Source: Shinella sp. XGS7
GTDB taxonomy: Bacteria > Pseudomonadota > Gammaproteobacteria > Burkholderiales > Burkholderiaceae_C
Length of the DNA: 64,000 nt
NCBI RefSeq assembly: GCF_020535565.1
Contig: NZ_CP084758.1
Location: 2,073,501-2,137,500, forward strand
Reading direction: 5' to 3'
Both the position numbers and the translations under genes were made by a program. How positions within the stretch are numbered: the stretch's first letter is position 1; every line of letters begins with the position of its first letter. The notes under the pieces were generated by a model that did not search any database, was not told the origin of the DNA, and saw only the letters and a list, made by a program, of their open reading frames with translations. Below, piece after piece: positions 20,576-30,257 of the stretch.

Positions 20576-21406
20576 TCAGCCCGGCCAGCGGCCGCCGCTG
20601 ATACGGGGCTGATCGCCCAGGTCCCGGCGCAGGGCGATGGCCTCAAAGCCGGCCTCGGCCAGCAGGGCCGCCACGGCCTCGGCCTGGTCGTAGCCATGCT
20701 CCAGCAGCAGCCAGCCGCCGGGCGCCAGGTGCTCTGGCGCCCCCGCCACCAGGATGCGCAGCGCCCCCAGGCCATCGCCCTCGGGCGTGAGCGCGCTGCG
20801 CGGCTCGTGGCGCAGGGCGGGCAGATGCGGGTCGTTCCCGGCGATATAGGGCGGGTTGCTGACGATGAGCTCGAAGCGCCGGCCCGTCAGGGGCTGCCAC
20901 CAGTCGCCGGCCAGGCACTCCAGGGCCAGACCCAGGCGGCGCGCATTCTCGGCCGCCATGGCCAGGGCGCCCTCGCTCAGGTCCACGGCGCTGACCGTGG
21001 CGGCAGGGTGGCCATGCTTGAGCGCCAGGGCGATGGCGCCGCTGCCCGTGCCCAGGTCTACCACCCGCGGGGCCGGGCCCAGACCGGGCAGCAGCTCCAG
21101 GGCCCAGTCCACCAGGGTCTCGGTATCGGGGCGGGGCACCAGGGTGTGGGCGTTGACGCGCAGGCGCAGGCCGTGGAATTCCTTCTCGCCGGCCAGATAG
21201 GCCAGGGGCACGTCCTGCAGGCGCTGGGCCAGCCAGTCGGCAAAGCGCGCGGCCTGCTCGGGGCTCAGGGCCTGATCGTCATGACTCAGCAGCCAGGCGC
21301 GGTCCACACCGAGCAGGGTGCCCAGCAGCAGCTGGCTCTCCAGCCGGTCTAGGCCGTCCGCGCGAGCCTGGGCCAGGGCGGCAGCCACGCTCAGCGGCCC
21401 GTTCAT
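20576..21406 (-). CDS. prmC: Release factor glutamine methyltransferase PrmC
   Basis: A 276-residue SAM-dependent methyltransferase that modifies the glutamine of the GGQ motif in release factors RF1 and RF2. The SAM motif VVDLGTGSG is at residues 115-123 and the catalytic NPPY at 184-187, after an N-terminal helical release-factor-binding domain. It overlaps its substrate gene prfA by 4 bp, the usual hemA-prfA-prmC order. Confidence 0.96.
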   Translation of the reverse strand: MNGPLSVAAALAQARADGLDRLESQLLLGTLLGVDRAWLLSHDDQALSPEQAARFADWLAQRLQDVPLAYLAGEKEFHGLRLRVNAHTLVPRPDTETLVDWALELLPGLGPAPRVVDLGTGSGAIALALKHGHPAATVSAVDLSEGALAMAAENARRLGLALECLAGDWWQPLTGRRFELIVSNPPYIAGNDPHLPALRHEPRSALTPEGDGLGALRILVAGAPEHLAPGGWLLLEHGYDQAEAVAALLAEAGFEAIALRRDLGDQPRISGGRWPG

Positions 21407-22485
21407 GCGCGCCCTTCCAGGGCCGCCAGCTGCTCGGCGGCCTGGGCCGCCTGCAGACCGGCCAGCACATCGCCCAGATCGCCGTTCATGATCTGGTCCA
21501 GCTTGTAGAGCGTGAGGTTGATGCGGTGGTCGGTGAGCCGGCCCTGGGGGAAGTTGTAGGTGCGGATGCGGTCGCTGCGGTCACCACTGCCCACCAGGCT
21601 TTTGCGCTGGGCGGCTTCCTTGGCGGCGCGTTCGTTCTTGTCCTTGTCGCGCAGGCGGGCGGCCAGCACGGCCATGGCCTTGGCCTTGTTGCGGTGCTGG
21701 CTGCGGTCATCCTGGCACTCGGCCACCAGGCCGGTGGGCAGGTGAGTGATGCGGATGGCGGAGTCGGTCTTGTTGACGTGCTGACCGCCGGCACCGCTGG
21801 CGCGGAAGGTGTCGATGCGCAGATCGGCCGGGTTGAGCTGGATCTCCTCGGCCTCGTCCGGTTCGGGCATCACGGCCACGGTGCAGGCGCTGGTGTGGAT
21901 GCGGCCCTGGCTCTCGGTGGCGGGCACGCGCTGCACGCGGTGGCCGCCGGATTCGAACTTCATGCGGCCGTACACGCCCTCGCCCTCCAGGCGCACCACC
22001 AGCTCCTTGTAGCCGCCCAGATCGGACTCGCTGGCCGAGAGCGTCTCGCAGCGCCAGCCCTGGGTCTCGGCAAAGCGCAGATACATGCGGGCCAGATCGG
22101 CGGCAAACAGGGCCGACTCGTCCCCGCCGGCGCCGGCGCGGATTTCCAGAAAGGCATTGCGCTCGTCGTCCGGATCCTTGGGGATCAGGGCCAGCTGCAG
22201 CTGCTCGTGCAGATCGGCGATATCGGCCTGGGCGCTGGCGATTTCCTCGCGCGCCATCTCGGCCATCTCGGGCTCGTCCAGCAGCTCCTGGGCGGCGGCC
22301 AGATCGGCCTCGCGCTGCTGGTAGCGGCGGTAGCGTTCGACCAGGCCGCTGGCCTCGGCCTGCTCACGGCTGAGGGCGCGGTAGCGCTTCATGTCGGCGG
22401 CCACGGCACCGTCGGCAAGGATGGTGTCGAGCTCGGCGAGGCGGAAGGCCAGGCGTTCGAACTGCTGGCGCAGGCTGTCTTTCAT
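21403..22485 (-). CDS. prfA: Peptide chain release factor 1
   Basis: A 360-residue class I release factor RF1, recognising UAA/UAG. The codon-recognition PAT tripeptide is at about 188-190 ([14 protein letters not shown]), distinguishing RF1 from RF2, and the peptidyl-transfer GGQ is at 233-235. The start [12 protein letters not shown] is the expected family N-terminus. It lies between hemA (116 bp upstream) and prmC (4-bp overlap). Confidence 0.97.
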   Translation of the reverse strand: MKDSLRQQFERLAFRLAELDTILADGAVAADMKRYRALSREQAEASGLVERYRRYQQREADLAAAQELLDEPEMAEMAREEIASAQADIADLHEQLQLALIPKDPDDERNAFLEIRAGAGGDESALFAADLARMYLRFAETQGWRCETLSASESDLGGYKELVVRLEGEGVYGRMKFESGGHRVQRVPATESQGRIHTSACTVAVMPEPDEAEEIQLNPADLRIDTFRASGAGGQHVNKTDSAIRITHLPTGLVAECQDDRSQHRNKAKAMAVLAARLRDKDKNERAAKEAAQRKSLVGSGDRSDRIRTYNFPQGRLTDHRINLTLYKLDQIMNGDLGDVLAGLQAAQAAEQLAALEGRA

Positions 22486-22601
22486 GGGGCGGAATCCGGG
22501 AGGCGTGGGTCGACGCGGGGCATCGAGGCGGGCAGGGCGCGCGGGCGCTGCCATGGGGGCCGCCGCCTGAGGCGAGGCGGCCCGGCGGGCGGTCAGCGCC
22601 G

Positions 22602-23894
22602 CTAGGACTCGGCCGGGTTGCGCGCGCTGTTGCGCAGGAACAGGCGCGACACCGTCTGGGCCAGCTGCATGCGCTGCTCGCCCTCGCTGGCATGCAGCTC
22701 GGCCAGGGCGCCGTGCAGCATCTTCTGGGTCAGGCCGCGCGAGAGCGCGTCCAGCACCGCATCCACATCCTCGCCGCGGGCCAGCAGCTTGCGGGCGCGG
22801 GCAATCTCGTGCTGGCGCCAGTCATCGGTCTGGGCCTGCAGGGCCTGGATCAGGGGCACGGTGTGGCGCTGACCCAGCCAGTGCACAAAGCTCTGCACGC
22901 CGGCCTCGACGATGGCCTCGGCCTGCTGCACAGCGGCCTGACGCTTCTGGCCGGCGCTCTGCACGATGCCGGAAAGGTCGTCCACGGTGTAGAGGTAGAC
23001 GTCGTCCAGCTGGGCCACCTCGGGCTCGATATCGCGGGGCACGGCCAGGTCCACCATGAACATGGGCCGGTGCTTGCGGTTCTTCAGCGCGCGCTCCACG
23101 GCGCCCAGGCCGATCAGGGGCAGGCTGGAGGCGGTGCAGGAGATCACCGCATCGAATTCATGCAGGCGCTGGGGCAGATCGGCCAGGCGCAGGGCCTCGG
23201 CCGAGATGCGGCCGGCCAGCTTCTCGCCACGCTCCAGCGTGCGGTTGGCGATGGCCATATGGCGCGGCGTCTTGGCCGCGAAATGCGTGGCCACCAGCTC
23301 GATCATCTCGCCGGCGCCGATGAAGAGCACTTTGATCTTGCTGAGGTCTTCAAAGAGCTGGGCCGCCAGGCGCACCGAGGCGGCGGCCATGCTGATGGAG
23401 TGGCTGCCGATCTCGGTGGAGGTGCGTACCTCCTTGGCCACCGAGAAGCTGCGCTGAAAGAGCTGGTGCAGGGTGGTGCCCAGGGTGCCGGCCTGGTCGG
23501 CCTCGCGCACGGCCTGCTTCATCTGGCCCAGGATCTGGGGCTCGCCCAGCACCATGGAGTCCAGACCGCTGGCCACGCGGAAGGCATGGCGCGCGGCGGC
23601 GCTGCCTTCCAGCACATAAGCATGGTCCATCAGCGCGCTGCTGCCCACGCCGCCCACGCCGGCCAGCCAGTCCACGGCCGGGCGCACCAGCTCGCTGGGG
23701 CCAGCCACATAAAGCTCGGTGCGGTTGCAGGTGGAGAGCAGGGCGGCCTCGGGGGCGCCGGGGCGCGGACCGGGGTTCAGCTGTTGGCGCAGGCCCAGCA
23801 GGGTGGGGGCCAGTTGCTCCAGCGAGAACGCAAACCGGCCGCGCAGATCCAGCGGCGCGGAGTGGTGGTTCAGGCTGAGGGCAAAAACGCTCAT
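22602..23894 (-). CDS. hemA: Glutamyl-tRNA reductase
   Basis: A 430-residue NADPH-dependent enzyme reducing glutamyl-tRNA(Glu) to glutamate-1-semialdehyde, the committed step of heme synthesis by the C5 pathway. The catalytic cysteine is Cys56 in [11 protein letters not shown]. The [17 protein letters not shown] motif follows, then the NADPH-binding domain ([17 protein letters not shown]) and a helical dimerisation C-terminus. The C5 pathway contrasts with the ALA-synthase route of alphaproteobacteria and fits a betaproteobacterium. Confidence 0.97.
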   Translation of the reverse strand: MSVFALSLNHHSAPLDLRGRFAFSLEQLAPTLLGLRQQLNPGPRPGAPEAALLSTCNRTELYVAGPSELVRPAVDWLAGVGGVGSSALMDHAYVLEGSAAARHAFRVASGLDSMVLGEPQILGQMKQAVREADQAGTLGTTLHQLFQRSFSVAKEVRTSTEIGSHSISMAAASVRLAAQLFEDLSKIKVLFIGAGEMIELVATHFAAKTPRHMAIANRTLERGEKLAGRISAEALRLADLPQRLHEFDAVISCTASSLPLIGLGAVERALKNRKHRPMFMVDLAVPRDIEPEVAQLDDVYLYTVDDLSGIVQSAGQKRQAAVQQAEAIVEAGVQSFVHWLGQRHTVPLIQALQAQTDDWRQHEIARARKLLARGEDVDAVLDALSRGLTQKMLHGALAELHASEGEQRMQLAQTVSRLFLRNSARNPAES

Positions 23895-23962
23895 GGGCGA
23901 ATTATAAAATTCGCCGCAGGATCACGTGCCGCAAGGCTTCCCGCTGCCCGCACACGCGATTG

Positions 23963-24319
23963 ATGCGCATCAAGAAATGCGCAGGCCACCGCAGCCGGCC
24001 CCGGGCTGCCCCTCCCGTTCACACCATCTTGAGCGCTCTCGACCTGTTCTGGCATCTGTGCAACTTCCTCGCGCCGGCCTGGGTGGTGGCGGCTCTGATG
24101 GCGGCCGCGCTCAAGCTGCTGTGGCGCCAGGAGCTGCGCCACCGCGGCTGGCGCCAGCTCTGGCTCTGGGGCGGGCTGGGCGGTTCGCTGGGCCTGCTGG
24201 GCGCGCTCATGCTGCTCGGGCGCGACGGCAGGATGGCCGGCTACGGCCTGATGATCCTGGCCATCGCCCTGCCGCAATGGGCCCTGGCCTGGGGCCAGGG
24301 CGGGCTGGGACGGCGCTGA
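23963..24319 (+). CDS. Small hydrophobic membrane protein, unknown
   Basis: An up to 118-residue protein with three likely helices: LFWHLCNFLAPAWVVAALMAAALKLLW, LWLWGGLGGSLGLLGALMLL and a final GYGLMILAIALPQWALAW. I do not recognise a function. The start is uncertain: the ATG at 23963 adds a Cys/Arg/Pro-rich head unlike the rest, and the in-frame TTG at 24029 (LSALDLFWHL) may be the real start. It lies divergent from hemA and converges on miaB with 4 bp between the stop codons. Confidence 0.6.
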   Translation: MRIKKCAGHRSRPRAAPPVHTILSALDLFWHLCNFLAPAWVVAALMAAALKLLWRQELRHRGWRQLWLWGGLGGSLGLLGALMLLGRDGRMAGYGLMILAIALPQWALAWGQGGLGRR

Positions 24320-24323
24320 AGGA

Positions 24324-25667
24324 TCAGGCGCCCGGCGCCTGCTCCACCGCCAGTGGCACCTCGGCCCGCAGGGAATGCGGGAAGGCCTGGGTGATGTCCA
24401 CCTCGATCAGCTGGTTCATCAGGCGCGGGTGGCCCTTGAAGTTGACGATGCGGTTGCACTCGGTGCGCCCCATCAGCTCGCTGGCGTCCTTGCGGGCATT
24501 GCCGGTCACGAGAATGGTCTGGCGGGTGCCCACCATGCTCTCGCTGATCTTCACCGCGTGCGCCTCGATGGCGGCCTGCAGCTCCTGCAGGCGGCGCACC
24601 TTGACCTCGTAGGGCGTGCCGTCCTCCAGATTGGCGGCCGGCGTGCCGGGGCGCGGGCTGAAGATGAAGCTGAAGGAGGCGTCGAAACCCACGTCCTCCA
24701 CCAGCTTCATCAGCTTGGCGTGGTCTTCGTCGGTCTCGCCGGGGAAGCCGACGATGAAATCGCTGGCCAGGCGGATGTCCGGTCGGATCGCGCGCAGCTT
24801 GCGCACGATGCTCTTGAACTCCAGCGCCGTGTAGCCGCGCTTCATGGCCATCAGGATGCGGTCGCTGCCATGCTGCACCGGCAGGTGCAAGTGGTTCACC
24901 AGCTGGGGCACCTTGCCGTAGGCCTCGATCAGGCGCGGGCTGAACTCGTTGGGGTGGCTGGTGGTGAAGCGCAGGCGGCGGATGCCGGGGATTTCGGCCG
25001 CGTACTCCAGCAGCAGGGCCAGGTCGGCGTACTCGCTGGTGTCTCCCATCTTGCCGCGGTAGGCATTGACGTTCTGGCCCAGCAGATTGATCTCCATCAC
25101 GCCCTGGTCGGCCAGGCCGGCGATCTCGGTCAGCACGTCCTCGAAGGGGCGCGAGACCTCCTCGCCGCGGGTGTAGGGCACCACGCAATAGCTGCAGTAC
25201 TTGGAGCAGCCTTCCATGATGGACACGAAGGCGCTGGCGCCCTCCACCTTGGCGGGCGGCAGATTGTCGAACTTCTCGATCTCGGGAAAGGAGATGTCCA
25301 CCTGCGGGCGGCGCAGCTCCTGGCGCGCGGCCAGCATCTGGGGCAGGCGGTGCAGGGTCTGGGGGCCGAAGACCACGTCCACATAGGGCGCGCGCTCGAT
25401 AATGGCCGCGCCCTCCTGGCTGGCCACGCAGCCGCCCACGCCGATCATCACGCCCTTGTCCTTGAGGTGCTTGACGCGGCCCAGGTCGCTGAACACCTTC
25501 TCCTGCGCCTTCTCGCGCACCGAGCAGGTGTTGAAGAGGATCAGGTCGGCCTGCTCGGGGTCCTCGGTCTTCTCATAGCCTTGGGCGGCGCCCAGCACAT
25601 CGGCCATCTTGTCCGAGTCGTACTCGTTCATCTGGCAGCCGAAGGTCTTGATGAATACTTTCTTCAT
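24324..25667 (-). CDS. miaB: tRNA-2-methylthio-N6-dimethylallyladenosine synthase MiaB
   Basis: A 447-residue radical-SAM methylthiotransferase modifying A37 of tRNAs reading UNN codons. It carries cysteines of the auxiliary cluster (Cys11, Cys48, Cys80), the radical-SAM motif CSKYCSYC (Cys154, 158, 161) and a C-terminal TRAM domain (about 380-445). The start [14 protein letters not shown] is diagnostic. A periplasmic protein gene lies just upstream in the same direction with an 18-bp gap. Confidence 0.96.
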   Translation of the reverse strand: MKKVFIKTFGCQMNEYDSDKMADVLGAAQGYEKTEDPEQADLILFNTCSVREKAQEKVFSDLGRVKHLKDKGVMIGVGGCVASQEGAAIIERAPYVDVVFGPQTLHRLPQMLAARQELRRPQVDISFPEIEKFDNLPPAKVEGASAFVSIMEGCSKYCSYCVVPYTRGEEVSRPFEDVLTEIAGLADQGVMEINLLGQNVNAYRGKMGDTSEYADLALLLEYAAEIPGIRRLRFTTSHPNEFSPRLIEAYGKVPQLVNHLHLPVQHGSDRILMAMKRGYTALEFKSIVRKLRAIRPDIRLASDFIVGFPGETDEDHAKLMKLVEDVGFDASFSFIFSPRPGTPAANLEDGTPYEVKVRRLQELQAAIEAHAVKISESMVGTRQTILVTGNARKDASELMGRTECNRIVNFKGHPRLMNQLIEVDITQAFPHSLRAEVPLAVEQAPGA

Positions 25668-25685
25668 GGGGTAATCCTTGAGGCC

Positions 25686-26078
25686 TCAGCGCTTGGTCCA
25701 GGTTTGGGTGCCGAACTCGAAGTGCCAGCTGGCAGCTTCTTCGGCGGTGCGGGGCCAGGTCTTGTTGGCCAGTTCGGCCGGGTTCAGCACCCACAGGTCC
25801 AGCAACATGCCCGAGTGCGGCTCCACCGTGTAGTGCACCGTCAGCTTCTGGCCGGCCACGCTGGCGGGTTGCAGCAGCAGATTGGTGTCGCCGCGCAGGC
25901 GCGCGCCGGGCGCCAGGCGGGCGGGCTGCTCGTTCAGCGTGATCTCGGGGAACTGCAGCACCACGATCTCGCCACGCAAGGCCTGGGGCGGGAAGGGGCG
26001 ATGGGTCTGGGCATGGGCCGGGGCGCAAACGACGACGGCCGCCGCGGCCAGCGCGGCAAGGGAGGCACAGCGGTACAT
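25686..26078 (-). CDS. Conserved hypothetical exported protein
   Basis: A 130-residue protein with a clear Sec signal peptide (LAALAAAAVVVCAPAHAQ, cleavage near residue 24). The mature part is beta-rich with RGEIVVLQFPEITLNEQPARLAPGARL and ends in WHFEFGTQTWTKR. It resembles short periplasmic hypotheticals seen in Burkholderiales, without a known role. The closeness to miaB suggests co-transcription rather than shared function. Confidence 0.7.
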   Translation of the reverse strand: MYRCASLAALAAAAVVVCAPAHAQTHRPFPPQALRGEIVVLQFPEITLNEQPARLAPGARLRGDTNLLLQPASVAGQKLTVHYTVEPHSGMLLDLWVLNPAELANKTWPRTAEEAASWHFEFGTQTWTKR

Positions 26079-26111
26079 GGTATGTGTCCAGTGGCTGCGA
26101 AAATGAGGGCT

Positions 26112-26148
26112 GACAAAGCAAAACGGCCCGAGGTGTGCTCGGGCCGTT
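26112..26148 (-). terminator. Intrinsic terminator of tRNA-Met
   Basis: An 11-bp stem AACGGCCCGAG/CTCGGGCCGTT with a 5-nt loop lies just 3' of the tRNA on the minus strand and is followed on that strand by TTTTGCTTTG. Its opposite side also carries a T-run (TTTTTTT at 26154-26160), so it could work in both directions. Confidence 0.8.
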
Positions 26149-26159
26149 CGCTGTTTTTT

Positions 26160-26236
<77 letters not shown>

Positions 26237-26247
26237 TCAAGCCCGCT

Positions 26248-26277
26248 ATTCTAGCGAGCTTTTCGGAGACAATGCAA
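26248..26277 (-). promoter_or_regulatory. Putative promoter of tRNA-Met
   Basis: On the minus strand, TTGCAT (complement of 26272-26277) is followed after 18 bp by TAGAAT (complement of 26248-26253), placed 12 bp before the mature tRNA 5' end. Both hexamers match sigma70 consensus at four or more positions. Confidence 0.6.
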
Positions 26278-26423
26278 GCGTTCTTTGCAAAGTCTTCAAA
26301 AAAGTTCTGCAGAGCCTCAGGCGGGCCGCTTGCCAGCTCGGCTGCGAGGGGCTCGAAATGCCCAAGCGGCGGGGCTTTCAGCCCGAATCCAAGCCCAGAC
26401 ACAGTTCTTCTCACAGGCCATTG

Positions 26424-27593
26424 ATGTTCAGTTTCTTCAAGAAGAAGTTCGGCGGAGGCGGCAATGCGGCCCCGGCGCCCCAGCCCGCTGCCGAGCCGGT
26501 GAGCGCTCCCGCGCCCGTCGCGGCCGTCGAGCCCGCACCGGCGCCCGTGCTCCCGCCGCCCGCTGCCGTCACTCCCCCGGCGGTGGCTGAGGTGGCAGTT
26601 CCTGCTGCCGCGCACGCCCCGGCGCCTGTTGTCGTCGCGACCGCGCCTGCTCCCGCCCCGTCACCTGAGCCCGAGCCCGTCGAGGCGCCGGTGGCGCGCC
26701 GCAGCTGGCTGGACAAGCTGCGCGCCGGCCTGCGCAAGACCGGCTCCAGCATCGCCCAGGTCTTCACCGGCACCCAGATCGACGACGCGCTCTATGAAGA
26801 GCTGGAGGCGGCCCTGCTGATGGCGGACACGGGCGTCAAGGCCACGGAGTTTCTGCTGGAAGACCTGAAGCGTCGGGTGAAGGAGGCCAAGGCCACTGAC
26901 CCAGCCGCCGTGCGCGGCCTGCTGGCCGAGGCGCTGAGCGAGCTGCTGCGTCCGCTGGAGAAGCCGCTGAGCGTGGGCGAGCACACGCCCACGGTGATGA
27001 TGGTGGTGGGCGTCAATGGCGCGGGCAAGACCACCAGCATCGGCAAGCTGACCCGCCATCTGGCCGAGGCCGAGCAGAAGGTGCTGCTGGCCGCGGCCGA
27101 CACCTTCCGCGCCGCGGCGCGCGAGCAGCTCTCGGTCTGGGCCGATCGCACGCAGGTGGAGATCGTCAGCCAGGAGGGCGGCGACCCCTCGGCCGTGACC
27201 TTCGATGCCGTGGTGGCCGGCCGCGCGCGTGGCTGCGATGTGGTGATTGCCGACACCGCCGGCCGCCTGCCCACCCAGCTGCATCTGATGGAGGAGCTCA
27301 AGAAGATCCGCCGTGTGATCGGCAAGGCCCAGGAGGGCGCGCCGCACGAGGTGCTGCTGGTGGTGGACGGCAATACCGGCCAGAACGCGCTCACCCAGGT
27401 CAAGGCCTTTGATGATGCCTTGGGCCTGACCGGCCTGATCGTCACCAAGCTGGACGGCACGGCCAAGGGCGGTGTGCTGGCCGCCATCGCCCGCGAGCGG
27501 CCCATCCCGGTCTACTTCATCGGCGTGGGCGAGAAGCTGGAGGACCTGCAGACCTTCAGCGCGCGGGAGTTTGCGCAGGCCTTGCTGGAGTAA
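26424..27593 (+). CDS. ftsY: Signal recognition particle receptor FtsY
   Basis: A 389-residue SRP receptor GTPase that docks ribosome-SRP complexes at the inner membrane. The N-terminal A region (residues 1 to about 100) starts with a short basic/aromatic segment MFSFFKKKF and is then extremely Ala/Pro-rich with alternating acidic residues. The NG domain begins near RRSWLDKLRAGLRKTGSS. The P-loop GVNGAGKTT has its lysine at 202, followed by DTAGRLPTQ and TKLDGTAKGG. The start MFSFFKKK is the typical one. It converges with ffh, its partner GTPase, around a terminator. Confidence 0.96.
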   Translation: MFSFFKKKFGGGGNAAPAPQPAAEPVSAPAPVAAVEPAPAPVLPPPAAVTPPAVAEVAVPAAAHAPAPVVVATAPAPAPSPEPEPVEAPVARRSWLDKLRAGLRKTGSSIAQVFTGTQIDDALYEELEAALLMADTGVKATEFLLEDLKRRVKEAKATDPAAVRGLLAEALSELLRPLEKPLSVGEHTPTVMMVVGVNGAGKTTSIGKLTRHLAEAEQKVLLAAADTFRAAAREQLSVWADRTQVEIVSQEGGDPSAVTFDAVVAGRARGCDVVIADTAGRLPTQLHLMEELKKIRRVIGKAQEGAPHEVLLVVDGNTGQNALTQVKAFDDALGLTGLIVTKLDGTAKGGVLAAIARERPIPVYFIGVGEKLEDLQTFSAREFAQALLE

Positions 27594-27653
27594 TCGCCAG
27601 CGCGCGTATTGCGTCCGGGCGCCGGGCCGCCCCAAGCCGGGGTACCCCATAAG

Positions 27654-27680
27654 AAAGGCCGGGTCGAGCCCGGCCTTTTT
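27654..27680 (+). terminator. Bidirectional terminator between ftsY and ffh
   Basis: AAGGCCGGG/CCCGGCCTT forms a 9-bp stem with a 5-nt loop and TTTTT on the plus side; the minus side reads TTTCTT. A second GC hairpin, GCGCCCGCGC/GCGCGGGCGC, lies at 27694-27716 just before the ffh stop. Together they separate the convergent SRP genes. Confidence 0.8.
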
Positions 27681-27721
27681 GCGTCCCCTCGGGGCGCCCG
27701 CGCAGCGCGCGGGCGCGGGGC

Positions 27722-29113
27722 TTACTTCATGCCTGGCGGCATCATCCCGCCCAGGCCCTTCATGCCCCCCAGGCGCTTGACCATCTTCATCAGGCCGCCG
27801 CCCTTCATCTTCTTCATCATGCCCTGCATCTGGTCGAACTGATTCAGCAGGCGGTTGACCTCCTGGATCTGCACACCGGCACCGGCGGCGATGCGGCGCT
27901 TGCGGCTGGCCTTGCTCTTGCCGTCCATCAGCAGATTCGGCTGAGCGCGTTCCTTGGCCGACATGGCGTTGAGGATGCCCTCCATGCGCTTCATGTCGCG
28001 CTCGGCCTTGTCCATGTCGGCGGCGCCGGCCTTGGCCGTCATCTGGGTGGGCAGCTTGTCCATCAGGCCCGAGAGGCCGCCCATCTTCTTCATCTGGGAG
28101 ATCTGGGCCAGGAAATCGTTCAGGTCGAAGCCGTCGCCGCTCTTGAGCTTGCTGGCCAGCTTCTCGGCTGCGGCCATGTCCACGCCCTTGGTGACCTCTT
28201 CCACCAGGGCCACGATATCGCCCATGCCCAGCACGCGGCCTGCATGGCGGTCGGCGTCAAAGACCTCCAGGCCGTCGATCTTCTCGGACACGCCCGCGAA
28301 CTTGATGGGCGCCCCGGTGATCTGGCGCACCGACAGGGCCGCGCCGCCGCGCGAGTCGCCGTCCAGCTTGGTCAGCACGATGCCGGTCAGGGGCAGGGCT
28401 TCCTTGAAGGCCTTGGCCGTGTTGATCGCATCCTGACCCTGCATGGCGTCGACCACGAAGAGCGTCTCCACCGGGTTCAGCGTGGCGTGCAGCTCCTTGA
28501 TCTCGGCCATCAGGGCCTCGTCGATGGCCAGGCGGCCGGCCGTGTCCACCAGCAGCACATCGAAGTAATGCTTCTTGGCGTAGTCCAGCGCCGCCAGGGC
28601 GATGTCGCGCGGCTTCTGTCCCGCGTCGGACGGGAACCACTCGCCGCCCGCCTGCTTGGTGACGGTCTTGAGCTGCTCGATGGCGGCGGGGCGGTAGACG
28701 TCGGCCGAGACCGTCAGCACCTTCTTCTTGCGCTTCTCGATCAGGTGCTTGGTCAGCTTGGCCGTGGTGGTGGTCTTGCCAGCGCCCTGCAGGCCGGCCA
28801 TCAGGATGATGGCGGGCGGCTGGGCGGCCAGATTGATGTCGGCCACGCCCTCGCCCATGGTGGCGGCCAGCTCCTTGTGCACCACCGAGACCAGGACCTG
28901 GCCAGGATTGAGTGAGCCCACCACCTCCTGGCCCAGGGCCTTCTCCTTGACGCGGGCGATGAAGTCGCGCACCACCGGCAGGGCCACGTCGGCCTCCAGC
29001 AGGGCCATGCGCACCTCGCGCAGCATGTCCTGCACATTGCTTTCGGTGATGCGGGCCTGGCCGCGCATCGTTTTGACGAGCTGGCTCAGGCGTTCGGTCA
29101 GGGTGGAGGCCAT
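27722..29113 (-). CDS. ffh: Signal recognition particle protein Ffh
   Basis: A 463-residue SRP54 homologue that binds signal sequences and 4.5S RNA. It has an N domain (1 to about 90) and a G domain with GLQGAGKTTTT (lysine at 113), DTAGRLAID and TKLDGDSRGGAA. The C-terminal methionine-rich M domain (about 330-463) ends with a Met/Gly-rich tail. Standard length. It is convergent with ftsY and divergent from the HemX-like gene (46-bp spacer). Confidence 0.97.
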   Translation of the reverse strand: MASTLTERLSQLVKTMRGQARITESNVQDMLREVRMALLEADVALPVVRDFIARVKEKALGQEVVGSLNPGQVLVSVVHKELAATMGEGVADINLAAQPPAIILMAGLQGAGKTTTTAKLTKHLIEKRKKKVLTVSADVYRPAAIEQLKTVTKQAGGEWFPSDAGQKPRDIALAALDYAKKHYFDVLLVDTAGRLAIDEALMAEIKELHATLNPVETLFVVDAMQGQDAINTAKAFKEALPLTGIVLTKLDGDSRGGAALSVRQITGAPIKFAGVSEKIDGLEVFDADRHAGRVLGMGDIVALVEEVTKGVDMAAAEKLASKLKSGDGFDLNDFLAQISQMKKMGGLSGLMDKLPTQMTAKAGAADMDKAERDMKRMEGILNAMSAKERAQPNLLMDGKSKASRKRRIAAGAGVQIQEVNRLLNQFDQMQGMMKKMKGGGLMKMVKRLGGMKGLGGMMPPGMK

Positions 29114-29159
29114 CGGGCTAGCGCCACGGGGAGACGGGCGCGCAAATTACACTGTGGCG

Positions 29160-30002
29160 ATGATTTTATCGTTCGCCTCCTCGGGCCTGCCCGGCATGCT
29201 GCTGGCCGCCAGCAGTCTGCTGGCCTTGCTGGCCTATGCCGCGGTGGCGCTGAGCCCCGAAAAGGCAGGCGATGGCCCCCGTCTGCGCGGTCTGCTCGTG
29301 CTGGCCTGGGGCGCCCATCTGCTGGCCTTGGTGCTGGATATCGCGGGCATCGGCGCCAGCCAGCCGGGCGCACGCTTCGGCTTTGCGCCGGCCCTGTCCA
29401 TGACCATCTGGCTGGTGCTGGCCGTCTATATGGTGGAAAGCCGCCTGGTGCCCCTGCCCAGCGCACGCCGGGTGCTGGCGGTGCTGGCGGCCCTGGGCGT
29501 GCTGCTGGCCGCGCTCTATCCGGGCGAAAGCCGCCCGCTGGCAGCTTCGCCCTGGGCGCCCCTGCACTGGGTGCTGGGCCTGGCCTCCTACGGGCTTTTT
29601 GGCGTGGCCGTGCTGCACGCGGTCCTGCTGAATCGGGCCGAGCGCCAGATGCGCCTGAAGAAGCCCGCGCCCGGGCAAGGCCTGGCCCCGCTGGGCATGC
29701 CCCTGCTGCGCCTGGAGCGCCTGACCTTCCAGTTCGTGGGGGCGGGGGTGGTGGTGCTGTCCCTGGCCCTGCTGCTGGGCTGGTGGTTCACGCCGCAATG
29801 GCGCTGGGACCACAAGAACCTGCTCTCGGTGCTGGGCTGGCTGGTGCTGACGGGGCTGCTGACTGGCCGCCGCGTGTTCGGCTGGCGCGGCCGCCGTGCC
29901 ACGCGCTGGCTCTACCTGGGGGCGGCCCTGCTGCTGCTGGCCTATGCCGGCTCGCGCTTTGTGCTGGAAGTGCTGCTGCAACGTGCCGGCGGCACCTACT
30001 GA
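29160..30002 (+). CDS. Cytochrome c assembly family membrane protein (HemX/CcsA-like)
   Basis: A 280-residue inner-membrane protein with about eight hydrophobic helices. The WAPLHWVLGLASYGLFGVAVLHAVLL stretch and the later WDHKNLLSVLGWLVLTGLL and RWLYLGAALLLLAYAGSRFVLEVLL belong to the CcmC/CcsA-like cytochrome c assembly family (the WWD-related group, here with conserved His in LHW and DHK). It is probably involved in heme handling, but short HemX-type members are poorly characterised. It is followed 3 bp later by the PP0621-type gene and then pilS/pilR, a conserved betaproteobacterial run. Confidence 0.82.
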   Translation: MILSFASSGLPGMLLAASSLLALLAYAAVALSPEKAGDGPRLRGLLVLAWGAHLLALVLDIAGIGASQPGARFGFAPALSMTIWLVLAVYMVESRLVPLPSARRVLAVLAALGVLLAALYPGESRPLAASPWAPLHWVLGLASYGLFGVAVLHAVLLNRAERQMRLKKPAPGQGLAPLGMPLLRLERLTFQFVGAGVVVLSLALLLGWWFTPQWRWDHKNLLSVLGWLVLTGLLTGRRVFGWRGRRATRWLYLGAALLLLAYAGSRFVLEVLLQRAGGTY

Positions 30003-30005
30003 GCG

Positions 30006-30257
30006 ATGAAATACCTGCTTCTGATCCTGATCGTCGGCCTGGTCTTCTTTGTGCTGGGGCTCAAGCGCGCGCGGCCTGCGGCGAGCCAGAAGCCTGCGCC
30101 GCGCCCGACGCCCTCAACGCCGTCTGGCGCCCAGGACATCGTGGCCTGTGCCGAGTGCGGCCTGCATGTGCCGCGCAGCGAGGCCCTGCCCGGACGCGGC
30201 GGCCATTTCTGCAGCGCGGCGCACCGCAGCGCTTTCGAGGCCCGCCAGGCGCCATGA
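30006..30257 (+). CDS. PP0621-family small zinc-ribbon-like membrane protein
   Basis: An 83-residue protein with one N-terminal helix (YLLLILIVGLVFFVLGL), a Pro/Ala-rich linker and a C-terminal CAECGLHVP...FCSAAHR motif, the pattern of the PP0621 family. Cysteines/histidine at about residues 48, 51, 70 and 74 may bind a metal; function unknown. Its stop overlaps the pilS start (ATGA). Confidence 0.82.
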   Translation: MKYLLLILIVGLVFFVLGLKRARPAASQKPAPRPTPSTPSGAQDIVACAECGLHVPRSEALPGRGGHFCSAAHRSAFEARQAP

